A DNA stretch of 41,350 nucleotides from an uncultured Alphaproteobacteria bacterium. GTDB taxonomy: Bacteria > Pseudomonadota > Alphaproteobacteria > HIMB59. The position numbers and the translations under genes are program-made. The notes beneath the pieces are model-generated. The model saw only the letters and a program-made list of their open reading frames with translations. It did no database searches and was not told where the DNA came from. The DNA lies in assembly GCA_902521155.1 (NCBI GenBank), contig CABYQR010000010.1:1-41350 (forward strand), read 5' to 3'. Position 1 is the stretch's first letter, and each line of letters starts with the position of its first letter. Of the stretch, positions 24,858-33,644 are shown in pieces.

Positions 24858-26006
24858 TTAATAAATTGATATAAATCTAGCAGGAGATACTAAGCTTTCT
24901 CCAATCTTTAGTACACCAAGTATTAATTTAGATTTTAAATTAATTTTTTCTAAGTTTTCTAAATTTATAAATATTTTATTAATATGCTTTTTAATTTTGG
25001 AGATTTCACTTATTGATGGTTGAAATGATAAGCATAATATTTCTATATTTTTGTCTTTTATTTTTTTAAATAATAAATTAATACTTATTTTTTTATTATT
25101 TATTATTAAAACTTTACAATCCTTATCGTTAATTTCTTTAATATCATCTACATATTCGAATTCTTCTATTACTAAATTTTCAAAAATTTGATCGTAGTTT
25201 TTCTTATCTGAAGCTATAAACATTGTATGTGTAATGTCTGAAAATGAAAAACCAGTTTCTTGAACTTGATCTCCTTTATCAAAAGATAAAGTGAGAAAAC
25301 TTTTAAATGAATTATTATTTTCCATAGATTGTGAATGATCTACTATTGAATATTTTTTTTTTTCTAATCCTGTAATAGAAATAGGAGTGCAATTAGCTCC
25401 ATCAGCATTTGGTAATTTAATTGGTAAAGCACAAAAGAATATTTCTTTTTCTTTTATTTCTTTTAGATTTATTGCATGTTCAACGTGCATTACTCCAGCA
25501 CCCAAAACAATTTGATGTTCTGTGAACTCTTTATTCAACACTACTCTAAATTGTAAGTCTTTAGCTGCTCTATCTTGGGGAAAATCAAACACTAAAGATT
25601 TAATTTTTTTTGAAACTAATAAATTTGAACCACTGTCTTCTAAGAATGGCGAATTCTTCCAATATTGGTCTGAAGTATTAGGGTACAGATCATTTAGATT
25701 GCTTTTAAGGATAACAATATCACCTTCATCTATATATTTGATTTTATCTTTTAAAGTTTGCTCAGTTATTGGCTTATCCCCAATGCACTCTGAAACATCT
25801 ATAATTTTTGCCCATCCACATAATAAATCTAATTGGCAATCACTCAGAGATTTCCCATCATTAATCATATGAGAGGGAGCATCAACATGAGTAAAGCCAT
25901 GCTTAGTAACTTCAATTTTAAAATCACCTATATTATTGTATGAAATATTTGATGCCCAATTCCAATGCTCACATATTGTATTAGAATGGCAAATGGATTT
26001 AACCAT
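24858..26006 (-). CDS. Two-part cyclase-family hydrolase, N-terminal half intact
   Basis: Cyclase (kynurenine formamidase/isatin hydrolase-like) metal hydrolase. The N-terminal half (~1-205) has the metal motif HGFTHVDAPSHMINDGKSL with His36, His40, Asp42, His46, then VFDFPQDRAA and GVMHVEHAINL. The C-terminal half (~215-382) keeps a matching outline (IVDHSQSMENNNSF, ETGFSFSDITH) but none of the metal residues, so it looks like a decayed second copy. Starts at ATG 26006, divergent from the Tat-exported binding protein. Probable role is hydrolysis of a cyclic amide, formamide or similar bond of the imported substrate. Confidence 0.85.
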   Translation of the reverse strand: MVKSICHSNTICEHWNWASNISYNNIGDFKIEVTKHGFTHVDAPSHMINDGKSLSDCQLDLLCGWAKIIDVSECIGDKPITEQTLKDKIKYIDEGDIVILKSNLNDLYPNTSDQYWKNSPFLEDSGSNLLVSKKIKSLVFDFPQDRAAKDLQFRVVLNKEFTEHQIVLGAGVMHVEHAINLKEIKEKEIFFCALPIKLPNADGANCTPISITGLEKKKYSIVDHSQSMENNNSFKSFLTLSFDKGDQVQETGFSFSDITHTMFIASDKKNYDQIFENLVIEEFEYVDDIKEINDKDCKVLIINNKKISINLLFKKIKDKNIEILCLSFQPSISEISKIKKHINKIFINLENLEKINLKSKLILGVLKIGESLVSPARFISIY

Positions 26007-26048
26007 CCAAAAAACATATCAAATATCTAAGATTTCAGTAGCAAATTA

Positions 26049-26061
26049 ATTGTTAAACAAT
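26049..26061. promoter_or_regulatory. Palindrome in divergent cyclase/binding-protein intergenic region
   Basis: ATTGTT-A-AACAAT is a perfect 6+1+6 inverted repeat in the 150-base space between the minus-strand cyclase and the plus-strand binding protein. It could be an operator for the cyclase direction, but such AT-rich palindromes arise by chance. Confidence 0.25.
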
Positions 26062-26079
26062 ATCTATTTGTTTTTAAAA

Positions 26080-26092
26080 GTTCAAAATGAAC
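26080..26092. promoter_or_regulatory. Palindromic operator GTTCA-N3-TGAAC (site 1)
   Basis: GTTCAAAATGAAC, a 5+3+5 perfect inverted repeat 64 bases before ATG 26157. The same palindrome stands 66 bases before the binding-protein gene at 37629, and both are followed by a run of ATTTAAAA-like bases. Its place just upstream of where a -35 element would be suggests an activator site. Confidence 0.6.
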
Positions 26093-26125
26093 TATTTAAA
26101 ATTTAATCATATAAATCATATACAT

Positions 26126-26151
26126 TATAATTAAATTTTGGCATAAGGAGG
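26126..26151 (+). promoter_or_regulatory. TATAAT box and strong ribosome site before PotD-like gene
   Basis: TATAAT at 26126-26131 with no good -35 element, and AAGGAGG at 26145-26151 five bases before ATG 26157. The 18 bases AAGGAGGAAATAATGAAA are identical to those at the start of the other binding-protein gene (37617-37634). This is the strongest kind of ribosome site in the window. Confidence 0.6.
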
Positions 26152-26156
26152 AAATA

Positions 26157-27257
26157 ATGAAAAAAAATAAATTTAGTAGAAGAAAATTTATTAAATCTTC
26201 TGCTACCGTCGCCGGTCTAGTAACATTAGCACCATATGGTTTTGTTAGAAACTCTTGGGCAGCATCAGAAGTTAATGTTTTAGCATTTGGTGGGTATGAA
26301 GAACCAGGCATGTTAGATGCATTTGAAAAAAATTCTGGCATAAAAGTTAATCTTAAAATACATGATGGCTCAGATGAAGAAATGGTTGCCTTAATCAAAT
26401 CTTCAGCACCTGGAACTTTTGATCTAATCACACCAACAAGTGCTTATATTCCACAAGCAGCAAAAGATGGTTTGTTAATGGAACTAAATCCATCTGATTT
26501 TCCATTAGAGGACTATTTTAGCATTATAGCTAATTGGCCACCTTGTTACATTGATGGAAAAATGTATGCGATTGTTAATAGATTTGGATATTACGGTATA
26601 ACATATAACCATAATAAGTTTAGTGAGTCTGATGTTTCAAGTTATGACGTAATGTTTGATAGTGCTAACAAAGGAAGAGTTGCTTTATTTGATTGGTTCC
26701 TACCAAATATGGGTTGCATGTCAAAATACAATGGCAATGCAAATCCATATGATTTAAGTAGCTCAGAATTTAGTGCACTTAATGACACTCTTTCAGATTT
26801 AAGACCGAATGTTGGTTTTATCGGAAATACATCACAAGTGATTCAAGCTATGGCGAGTGAAAGCTATGATTTAGCTATTGCTGGTGAGTGGGTACAAGCC
26901 GGAATGTACGATGACGGACTTCCATTTAAAGCTTTAGTCCCAAAAGAAGGTGGCGTTACTTGGGATCAAGCAGTTTGCATCGCAGCAAATACTCCAAGGA
27001 AAACAAATGCTATTAAATTCCTAAGATACGTAACAGAACCTGACTTTCAGGCAAAATTAGCTACTGCTAAAACTTATTATAGTATGGTGCCTAATAAAAA
27101 AGCTGCCTCAAAGTTACCAATGGATAAAAGGGAACTATTAAACCTCGCAGATATAGATAAATTTGATGAGGTATTTATGGCTAACCTTTCCCCAAGAAAA
27201 TCACCAGATAACAGAGATGAGTGGTTGAATTCTTGGGAGTCATTTAAAAACTCATAA
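26157..27257 (+). CDS. Tat-exported PotD/PotF-like solute-binding protein
   Basis: Periplasmic binding protein of a spermidine/putrescine-type ABC importer. A twin-arginine signal (SRRKFIK, Arg8-Arg9) is followed by a hydrophobic stretch and WAASE, with cleavage near residue 36. The mature part follows the PotD order: NVLAFGGYEEPGMLDAF, TFDLITPTSAYI, NRFGYYGITYNHNKF, KGRVALFDWFLPNMG, YDLAIAGEWVQAGMYDD and VPKEGGVTWDQAV. Length 366. A perfect hairpin terminator after the gene implies that it is made in excess over the downstream permease genes. Ligand is probably cationic or amide-bearing, but polyamine specificity is not shown. Confidence 0.9.
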   Translation: MKKNKFSRRKFIKSSATVAGLVTLAPYGFVRNSWAASEVNVLAFGGYEEPGMLDAFEKNSGIKVNLKIHDGSDEEMVALIKSSAPGTFDLITPTSAYIPQAAKDGLLMELNPSDFPLEDYFSIIANWPPCYIDGKMYAIVNRFGYYGITYNHNKFSESDVSSYDVMFDSANKGRVALFDWFLPNMGCMSKYNGNANPYDLSSSEFSALNDTLSDLRPNVGFIGNTSQVIQAMASESYDLAIAGEWVQAGMYDDGLPFKALVPKEGGVTWDQAVCIAANTPRKTNAIKFLRYVTEPDFQAKLATAKTYYSMVPNKKAASKLPMDKRELLNLADIDKFDEVFMANLSPRKSPDNRDEWLNSWESFKNS

Positions 27258-27271
27258 AATTAATATACTTT

Positions 27272-27297
27272 AAAAGGCCAGATATATCTGGCCTTTT
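27272..27297 (+). terminator. Hairpin after the binding-protein gene
   Basis: A perfect 26-base palindrome, AAAAGGCCAGATA/TATCTGGCCTTTT, with T-rich sequence after it (ATTTATTTTTAATT), 15 bases after the stop codon. It should act as an intrinsic terminator or attenuator, leaving partial read-through into the cyclase and permease genes. As a symmetric palindrome it could also work on the other strand. Confidence 0.85.
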
Positions 27298-27311
27298 ATT
27301 TATTTTTAATT

Positions 27312-28661
27312 ATGTCTCAAATAATAGATTGTTCACAAAGAATTGAAGCCAATTGGAATTGGGATACAACAACATTTATTTCACAAGCATATAAAAATAA
27401 TGATCAATTTCAGGAATTCGGACTTAAATGGTATGGATCAGGCTTCACATACATAACCACTCCTAAATGGATTAATAGCAAATATAAAAACTTAGATGAT
27501 TATAATTTAAGCATATTTTGTGGCTCATCTATTATTATTGATATTCCAGATGATAATAAAGTTGACAGTGAATTTGTTGAAAAAGAATTAAATAATATAA
27601 ATTCTATCAATGATATTCAAATTTGTATTATTTCAACTAAACATTCCAAAAATTATACGATAAAGGATTTTAATTACTGGAAAAAATCACCTATTTTAGA
27701 TTTGAATATAATCAACGTTCTTAAAAAATATAAAATTAAACATCTAGTTTTAGATTTCAATTGTGAAAGTATTTTTTCAAAGAGGGATGACAAAAATCAT
27801 AATTTTGAAAATCCAAATGAAAACTTTAAAATTCATTTGCTAGAAAATGATATAGTCTTAACTGAAAATTTCGTATCAAATAATAATAGTAATAAAACAT
27901 TCTATATTGGTTTACCAATCTCCATACCAAAAGGTTCAACATCTCCAACAAGGCCTATCTTAATAAATGATTGGTTTGATCGAAAAGGAAAAATTATTGA
28001 TGTAGCAACCCCTTTATTTAACCATTGGAGGTGGAAGCTAGATATTTGGGAAAATGATTTTAAAAATCATTCTGGTCAATTAAGGATTGAGTCAAATTTT
28101 ATTTTTTCAGGACATGGTTTTAATCACTGTGATGCCCCTATACACATGAATCGTGATGGAAAAACTATTCAAGAATTACCAAATGAAGGTTTAGATATTT
28201 TCATTAATGAAGCTAATTTAATTGATATGAGCGAATATGAATTGCCTTTTAAGGTAACAAAAGAAATCATTGAGAGTAAAATTAAAAACCAAGATAAAAA
28301 AAATCTTATTATTCTTAGAACTGATTTAACTAATAAAGTTGGCTATGAAAGTAGGGAATGGCACTTAAAAGCACCCTTTGTTGATATAGATGCTGCAAAC
28401 TGGATAGTAGATAATAAATTTAAATCAGTTTGTTTGGATTTCCCACAAGATTACATAGCTAGAGAGATGCCAGAAAGAGTAGTTTATAATGATGAATTTG
28501 AAATTCACCATAAAATATTTGATAATGGCATTACTTTTATTGAAGATTTGATGAACTTAGGTGAAATAAGTGGAGACACTTCTCAAATTTGTGCAATACC
28601 TCTCAAAATGGATTGTTTTGATGGAGCCCCTATGAGGACTGTTGCTATTGATTGGTCTTAA
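27312..28661 (+). CDS. Two-part cyclase-family hydrolase, C-terminal half intact
   Basis: A 449-residue tandem cyclase protein. The N-terminal half (~1-230) follows the fold (IIDCSQRIEANWNWD, then GSGFTYITTPKWINSK) but the metal motif is lost. The C-terminal half (~233-449) begins KIIDVATPLFNHWRW and has the complete motif GHGFNHCDAPIHMNRDGKTI (~267-286), then VCLDFPQDYIAREMPERV and GITFIEDLMNLGEI. Against the gene at 24858 the intact and decayed halves are swapped. It begins 14 bases after the terminator hairpin and overlaps the next permease gene by 20 bases, so it belongs to the transporter operon. Confidence 0.85.
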   Translation: MSQIIDCSQRIEANWNWDTTTFISQAYKNNDQFQEFGLKWYGSGFTYITTPKWINSKYKNLDDYNLSIFCGSSIIIDIPDDNKVDSEFVEKELNNINSINDIQICIISTKHSKNYTIKDFNYWKKSPILDLNIINVLKKYKIKHLVLDFNCESIFSKRDDKNHNFENPNENFKIHLLENDIVLTENFVSNNNSNKTFYIGLPISIPKGSTSPTRPILINDWFDRKGKIIDVATPLFNHWRWKLDIWENDFKNHSGQLRIESNFIFSGHGFNHCDAPIHMNRDGKTIQELPNEGLDIFINEANLIDMSEYELPFKVTKEIIESKIKNQDKKNLIILRTDLTNKVGYESREWHLKAPFVDIDAANWIVDNKFKSVCLDFPQDYIAREMPERVVYNDEFEIHHKIFDNGITFIEDLMNLGEISGDTSQICAIPLKMDCFDGAPMRTVAIDWS

Positions 28662-29499
28662 TAAAAAACCAGTAATTAATTTGTGGTATGGGGTACTACC
28701 ATGCTTGCTTTTGATGACTTTTTTTTTTATTTTTCCAATTTTTCATACACTAAGATTAAGTTTTTTAGATCCAAATACTGGCGTATTTACTTTTAATAAC
28801 TATTTTGCTTTTTTTTCTAAAGATATTTTTTATGACTCTTTTTTTAGAACTTTAAAGCTATCTTTTTTTGTTATTTCGTTTTCTGTGATTTTAGCTTTCC
28901 CGCTAGCATATTTTATTTGTTTTGTTGTAAAAAAAAAATTTAGAACTTTAGCATTATTAATTCTTGTTGCCCCATTTTGGACAAGTTTTACGATTAGGGC
29001 ATTTTCATGGCAGTTAATACTATCTGATAAGGGTCTTGTTACTTGGTTTATTAATAAAGTTACTGGATACGAAATTAAACTTAATTTTTTGTATACAATG
29101 AATGCTTCAATATTTGGTCTTACACTATTCGGTGTAATGCTAATAACATTATTATTATTTAATTCTATGATAACTATTGATAAAAGATTATTAGAAGCAA
29201 ATTCTGATCTCGGTGGTAATAAATTCACAGAAATTAAAAATATTATCCTCCCTTTAAGTTTACCAGGTTTAATTATTGGAAGCGTTTTAACATTTATAAT
29301 AGCTGTAGGTGATTATGCAGTGCCAACATTGTTAGGTGGAGGTTTCAAGCCAGTCTTGGCTCAATTAATGTTATCTACTATAAAAGGAACTTTTGATTTA
29401 AATACAGCTGCTACTATGGCTATTTTACTTGTAATTATAATAATTATTGCTTGTATACCTCTTTTAAGCCTCATTAAACAAGTTAGGCTTGAAAAATGA
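28642..29499 (+). CDS. PotB-like ABC permease
   Basis: Inner-membrane permease of the spermidine/putrescine type, about six helices, 285 residues. Helix 1 is LPCLLLMTFFFIFPIF, and the EAA loop that contacts the ATPase is EANSDLGGNKFTEIKNIILPLSLPGL (in part, ~183-205). No ATG occurs before helix 1, so the start is a TTG: 28642 or the TTG at 28648; both overlap the cyclase gene and would be coupled to it. It overlaps the PotC-like gene by four bases (ATGA). Confidence 0.9.
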   Translation: MLLIGLNKKPVINLWYGVLPCLLLMTFFFIFPIFHTLRLSFLDPNTGVFTFNNYFAFFSKDIFYDSFFRTLKLSFFVISFSVILAFPLAYFICFVVKKKFRTLALLILVAPFWTSFTIRAFSWQLILSDKGLVTWFINKVTGYEIKLNFLYTMNASIFGLTLFGVMLITLLLFNSMITIDKRLLEANSDLGGNKFTEIKNIILPLSLPGLIIGSVLTFIIAVGDYAVPTLLGGGFKPVLAQLMLSTIKGTFDLNTAATMAILLVIIIIIACIPLLSLIKQVRLEK

Positions 29500-30275
29500 A
29501 ATCCTTTTCTCTTTTAAATAATTTCCTATATGTTTTATTTACTATAATAGTTTCCCTTATTTACCTACCAATACTTGTGATGATTGTCTTTTCCTTCAAC
29601 TCAAGTAAATACCAAATTATGCCGTTTAGAAATTTTACAACTAGTTGGTACCAAAGAGTATTAACTGATAGCCAGTATATTGAGGGACTAACAAATAGTT
29701 TAATTGTATCTATTTCTGTTTCTTTTTTTGCCACCTTATTAGCTTTTTTTTGTGCATACTCGCTAGTAAATTCAAACTTTAAAGGAAAAAGTTTTCTTAA
29801 TATATTTTTTTTAACACCCCTTGTCGTTCCTTTGATACTTATCGGTATTAGTTTAAGGTTTTATTTAACATCAAGAGGATATGAACCATCGTTATTCTTA
29901 GTTGCTATAGGTCAATCTATTTTTGTTATGCCTTTGGCTATACTAAATCTCTCAAATCGAATGTCACAAATTCCTAAAAATCTTGAAGAAGCCGCATGGT
30001 CTCTAGGCTCCTCAAGGCTTAGAAGTATGTTTGAAATAATTCTTCCTTCTTGTAAGTTTTCTTTGATAGCTACTTTTATCCTCACATTCACCTTTGCATT
30101 TGATGAATTTATCATTGCTTATTTTTTAACAAATTTTTCAATTACTTTACCTATCAAAATTTGGACATCATTAGTTACAGGCTTCGATCCTGCTATTAAT
30201 GCTATTGGAACAATTGTATTTTTGACTTCTTTGACACTTGGTCTAATATCTCAAATACTTTTTTTAAAAAAATGA
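29496..30275 (+). CDS. PotC-like ABC permease
   Basis: Second permease of the importer, 259 residues and six helices. The N-terminus has YLPILVMIVFSFNSS, close to PotC/PotI, and the EAA loop is EAAWSLGSSRLRSMFEIILPS (~163-183, in part). Overlaps the gene before it and the ATPase gene after it by four bases each, so the four reading frames 28642-31303 are one translationally coupled unit. Confidence 0.92.
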   Translation: MKSFSLLNNFLYVLFTIIVSLIYLPILVMIVFSFNSSKYQIMPFRNFTTSWYQRVLTDSQYIEGLTNSLIVSISVSFFATLLAFFCAYSLVNSNFKGKSFLNIFFLTPLVVPLILIGISLRFYLTSRGYEPSLFLVAIGQSIFVMPLAILNLSNRMSQIPKNLEEAAWSLGSSRLRSMFEIILPSCKFSLIATFILTFTFAFDEFIIAYFLTNFSITLPIKIWTSLVTGFDPAINAIGTIVFLTSLTLGLISQILFLKK

Positions 30276-31303
30276 TCTCAAAATCAATAAAATTAAAAAA
30301 TATAAATAAGAAATTTGACAAAACAGAAGTAATAAATTCTTTTAATCTAGAAATTAATGCAGGTGAATTTATAACTTTATTAGGTCCGTCTGGTTGTGGA
30401 AAAACTACACTCTTAAGAATGATAGCTGGTTTAGAACATGTTACATCTGGAAATATTTATATTGGTGAAGATGATGTGACTTCCGTGCCTCCTAATAAAA
30501 GAGATACAAGTATTATGTTTCAGGATTATGCTTTATTTCCTCACATGAATATTAAACAAAACATAGGTTACGGCCTTAAATTAAAAAAAATACATAAAGA
30601 AGAAATTGATAAAAAAACTAATGATTGGTTACGAAAAATTGATTTAGAAGACTATGGACTAAGAATGCCTCATGAAATATCTGGAGGGCAAAGGCAAAGA
30701 GTAGCACTTGCAAGATCATTAGTAGTAGAACCAAGCGTTCTACTTTTAGATGAACCATTGGGTGCCTTAGATGCTAATTTAAGAAAGAACATGCAATCTG
30801 AATTAAAAAAAGTTCACTCTGATATTGGTATTACTTTTGTATACGTTACTCATGACCAAGAGGAAGCTTTAAGTATGTCTACTAAGATAGTTTTGATGAA
30901 TAAAGGAAAAATAGAACAAATGTCTATACCTGTTGATTTATATAATAAACCAAAGAGTTCTTTTGCAGCAAAATTCATGGGTTTTTCAAATATTTTCTCC
31001 ATTGAAAATAAACAGGAATTGGATATGTCAAATTTTTTTAAAATTTTAAAGGATAAAGAAATTGGAAAACAAAAAATCTGCTTTAGATCTAACAATGTTA
31101 ATTTTAAAATTCATACTAATGGTGAATTTAAAGTTGTTTCAAAACAATATTTTGGAGGTATGTATCAGATAGAAGTATCGAATGATAATAATATTATTAT
31201 AAATCTTATGTCAGATGAATCTTTCTCAAATAATATACAAATCAATGATAATTTAAATTTAACAATTGACTCAAAAGATATTATTTTTTTGGAAAACCAA
31301 TGA
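30272..31303 (+). CDS. PotA-like ABC ATPase
   Basis: Nucleotide-binding subunit of the polyamine-type importer, 343 residues. Walker A GPSGCGKTTLLRM (~37-49), Q-loop FQDYALFPHMNIKQNIGYGL, signature ISGGQRQRVALARSL (~137), Walker B VLLLDEPLGALD (~158) and H-loop YVTHDQEEAL are all complete. The C-terminal ~100 residues form the TOBE domain typical of the PotA/MalK branch. Overlaps both neighbours by four bases. It is separate from the second ATPase at 35368, which belongs to the polar amino acid type and lacks the TOBE extension. Confidence 0.94.
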   Translation: MISKSIKLKNINKKFDKTEVINSFNLEINAGEFITLLGPSGCGKTTLLRMIAGLEHVTSGNIYIGEDDVTSVPPNKRDTSIMFQDYALFPHMNIKQNIGYGLKLKKIHKEEIDKKTNDWLRKIDLEDYGLRMPHEISGGQRQRVALARSLVVEPSVLLLDEPLGALDANLRKNMQSELKKVHSDIGITFVYVTHDQEEALSMSTKIVLMNKGKIEQMSIPVDLYNKPKSSFAAKFMGFSNIFSIENKQELDMSNFFKILKDKEIGKQKICFRSNNVNFKIHTNGEFKVVSKQYFGGMYQIEVSNDNNIIINLMSDESFSNNIQINDNLNLTIDSKDIIFLENQ

Positions 31304-32568
31304 GAATAACAAAAAAATATGAAAGTTCTGCAGTTAATACTTTTAAAAACGGAAATCCAATAGAGTTTTTTACTGGTAAGGGTGAATTTTTATATACTAA
31401 AAATAAAAAGAAATATTTAGATTTAGTTTGTGGTTCTGCTGTTACCAATTTAGGTCACTCACACATATCACATTTAAAAATAGTTAAAAAAGTTTTAAAG
31501 ACAGGTATTTTTCATACAGGTACAAGACTTACTAATGAATTTAGAGAGCGTCTTTATACTAAATTAAATTCAATTACTCCTTCCAATATTAATTCATTTC
31601 ATTTATGTAATTCTGGATCTGAAGCTGTTGAAACATCTATCAAAGCTGCACAGTATTTTACTGGAAAGAAGAATATTATATCCTTTTCTGGCGGATATCA
31701 TGGAAGAACAGCCGGATCTCTTTCACTAACACATAATAAAAAAATCAAAGAACCCTTTAATACTTTCAGAAATATTTCTTTCTTTCCATATCCAGGTACA
31801 TTTAAAAACAAAAATAAAAAATACTCTGAAGAAGAATGCCTTAACTTTGCTAGTAAATATTTTAAAAGTAAAAAAAAGTCAGCTTGCGCGGCAATCATAG
31901 AATGCGGTCAAGCAGTAAGTGGTATAATTCTTCCATCACAAAATTTTTTTTTAGAAATATTTAAAATCTTCAAAAAGAACAACATCATTATAATAGTTGA
32001 TGAAATATGGAATGGCTTTGGTAGAACTGGTAATTACTTTAGTTTTCAAAATTTTAATCTTAAGCCTGATCTTATCTGTGCTGGTAAAGCAATGAGCTCT
32101 TCATTGCCATTATCAGTTGTGCTTGGGCCATCTAAAATACTTAAAAAATGGCCTCCAGGTATACATACTAGTACTTTTCAAGGTAATCCATTATCTTGTG
32201 CTATGGCATGTGCTACCATTGATGAACTTTCTAAAGGAAAATTAATAAAAAGGGCAAATAAAATTAATAATATTTTACGTGATAAATTGTCAATTTTGAA
32301 TGATATTCATTTTATATCTGAAGTAAGAACTCACGGTGCTGGTGCTGGAATTGAATTTGTCTATCCAGATGGATCTGCAAATAGTAGCATTGTTAAATTA
32401 ATTGAAAGAAAAATGCTCAAAAGAAATATAATTGTCTATGCGGGTGGAGAGAGAAATAATGTATTAATGCTTATCCCACCATTGATAATAAAATTTAATA
32501 ATTTAAAAAATTCATTAAAGGTTTTAATTAAAGAAATATATTTATTAGAAAAGGAAAATAAAATTTGA
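31300..32568 (+). CDS. Class III aminotransferase (first copy)
   Basis: PLP fold-type I, omega-amino acid/GSA-aminomutase-like enzyme, 422 residues. NSGSEAVETSIKAAQ (~107) binds the PLP phosphate; FSGGYHGRTAGS precedes; VDEIWNGFGRTG contains the PLP-ring Asp; CAGKAMSSSLPL carries the PLP lysine (Lys ~265). TFQGNPLSCAMA is the following phosphate-side motif. The start ATG overlaps the ATPase stop by four bases. It likely transfers the amino group of the imported compound. The gene at 40415 is a paralogue with the same opening (LYTKNKKKYLDL versus FLFDQNNKTFIDL). Confidence 0.92.
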   Translation: MRITKKYESSAVNTFKNGNPIEFFTGKGEFLYTKNKKKYLDLVCGSAVTNLGHSHISHLKIVKKVLKTGIFHTGTRLTNEFRERLYTKLNSITPSNINSFHLCNSGSEAVETSIKAAQYFTGKKNIISFSGGYHGRTAGSLSLTHNKKIKEPFNTFRNISFFPYPGTFKNKNKKYSEEECLNFASKYFKSKKKSACAAIIECGQAVSGIILPSQNFFLEIFKIFKKNNIIIIVDEIWNGFGRTGNYFSFQNFNLKPDLICAGKAMSSSLPLSVVLGPSKILKKWPPGIHTSTFQGNPLSCAMACATIDELSKGKLIKRANKINNILRDKLSILNDIHFISEVRTHGAGAGIEFVYPDGSANSSIVKLIERKMLKRNIIVYAGGERNNVLMLIPPLIIKFNNLKNSLKVLIKEIYLLEKENKI

Positions 32569-33644
32569 GAAAATCTGTAACATTATCTTTGCAAGAAAAT
32601 ATAGATAAAATGCTATATAAAAAAAAATTTGCTATATCTTTAAGCAATCCTTCATTCAATCCAAAAGAGCTAAAGAAAATTAATATTAAGGATTTTAATA
32701 TTCAGGGTAATTTATCTGGCCATAGTAAGCTCATTTCCTTAGCAGAACAAAAGTTTCTTAAAAACTGGAAAATTAATAATAAAAAAAATCAAACACTTAT
32801 TACTAATGGAGCAAAAGCAGGTTTGTATTGTATTTTTAAGGCAATCGCTGGAGAAAATAAGAAAAACTTTGCAATAATCAACCCTAATTGGCCTACATAT
32901 GTTGACTTAATACATTTATGTAATTGCAAATCTTTATTTTTTGATACCAAGCTTAAAAATAATTATGATATTAATTTCCAAGAACTTAATAAATTTTTAT
33001 CCACTAATAAAATAGCATTATTAGTTTTATCATCCCCAAATAATCCTTGTGGAAAAGTTTATGACTCCCAGACAATTATCAATTTAATTAAAATATGTAA
33101 TAAAAATAAATGTTATCTTGTTATAGATGAGAGCTTTTCATCACACTTATTCAACAAAAAATTATTTAATAAAAAGATCCAATCCAATAATGATTTTTTG
33201 ATTATTGTTAATTCCTTTTCAAAAAATTTCCATCTTCAGGGTTTGAGATTAGGAATAATTCATGCCTCAAAGAAACTAATAGATCTTTTTACAAATATTC
33301 ATATAGCAGTCAATGGAGCTCCTAATACAGTATCTCAATACATTGTTTACTCAAAAAAAGAATTATTAACTGCCCCTGATATTAAAAATAAGATGCTTTA
33401 TGTAACAAATTTTTTAAAATCTAAAAACGTAGATTTCTATTTACCGGATGGTTCTTTTTATTTGTTCCCTAAAATTAAAAATAATAAAAACTTCACTAAA
33501 TTAGCTAATAAAAATGGTTTATTCTTTTTAGGAGGTAAAGAATTTGGCTCAAGTTACAAAGGTTTTTATAGATTTTGTTTTGAAAAAAATGAACAAGAAT
33601 TAAAAAAAATTATTAAAATTATGGACAAATATGAGATTTATTAA
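32565..33644 (+). CDS. Class I/II aminotransferase
   Basis: PLP enzyme of the aspartate-aminotransferase fold, 359 residues from a TTG start (32565) that overlaps the previous TGA. LSSPNNPCGKVYD (~157) and VIDESFSSHLF contain the usual Asn and Asp, and NSFSKNFHLQGLRLG holds the PLP lysine (~218). FYRFCFEKNEQELK carries the carboxylate-binding arginine. A histidinol-phosphate or Cob-like branch is possible but the substrate is unknown. Overlaps the aldehyde dehydrogenase by 14 bases. Two different aminotransferases in one operon suggest a substrate with two amino groups or successive transamination steps. Confidence 0.9.
   Translation: MRKSVTLSLQENIDKMLYKKKFAISLSNPSFNPKELKKINIKDFNIQGNLSGHSKLISLAEQKFLKNWKINNKKNQTLITNGAKAGLYCIFKAIAGENKKNFAIINPNWPTYVDLIHLCNCKSLFFDTKLKNNYDINFQELNKFLSTNKIALLVLSSPNNPCGKVYDSQTIINLIKICNKNKCYLVIDESFSSHLFNKKLFNKKIQSNNDFLIIVNSFSKNFHLQGLRLGIIHASKKLIDLFTNIHIAVNGAPNTVSQYIVYSKKELLTAPDIKNKMLYVTNFLKSKNVDFYLPDGSFYLFPKIKNNKNFTKLANKNGLFFLGGKEFGSSYKGFYRFCFEKNEQELKKIIKIMDKYEIY

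Noticed and set aside
24844-24867. AATTTATT/AATAAATT hairpin between the regulator and the first cyclase
   Set aside because: All A/T stem that overlaps the cyclase stop; expected by chance in this composition.
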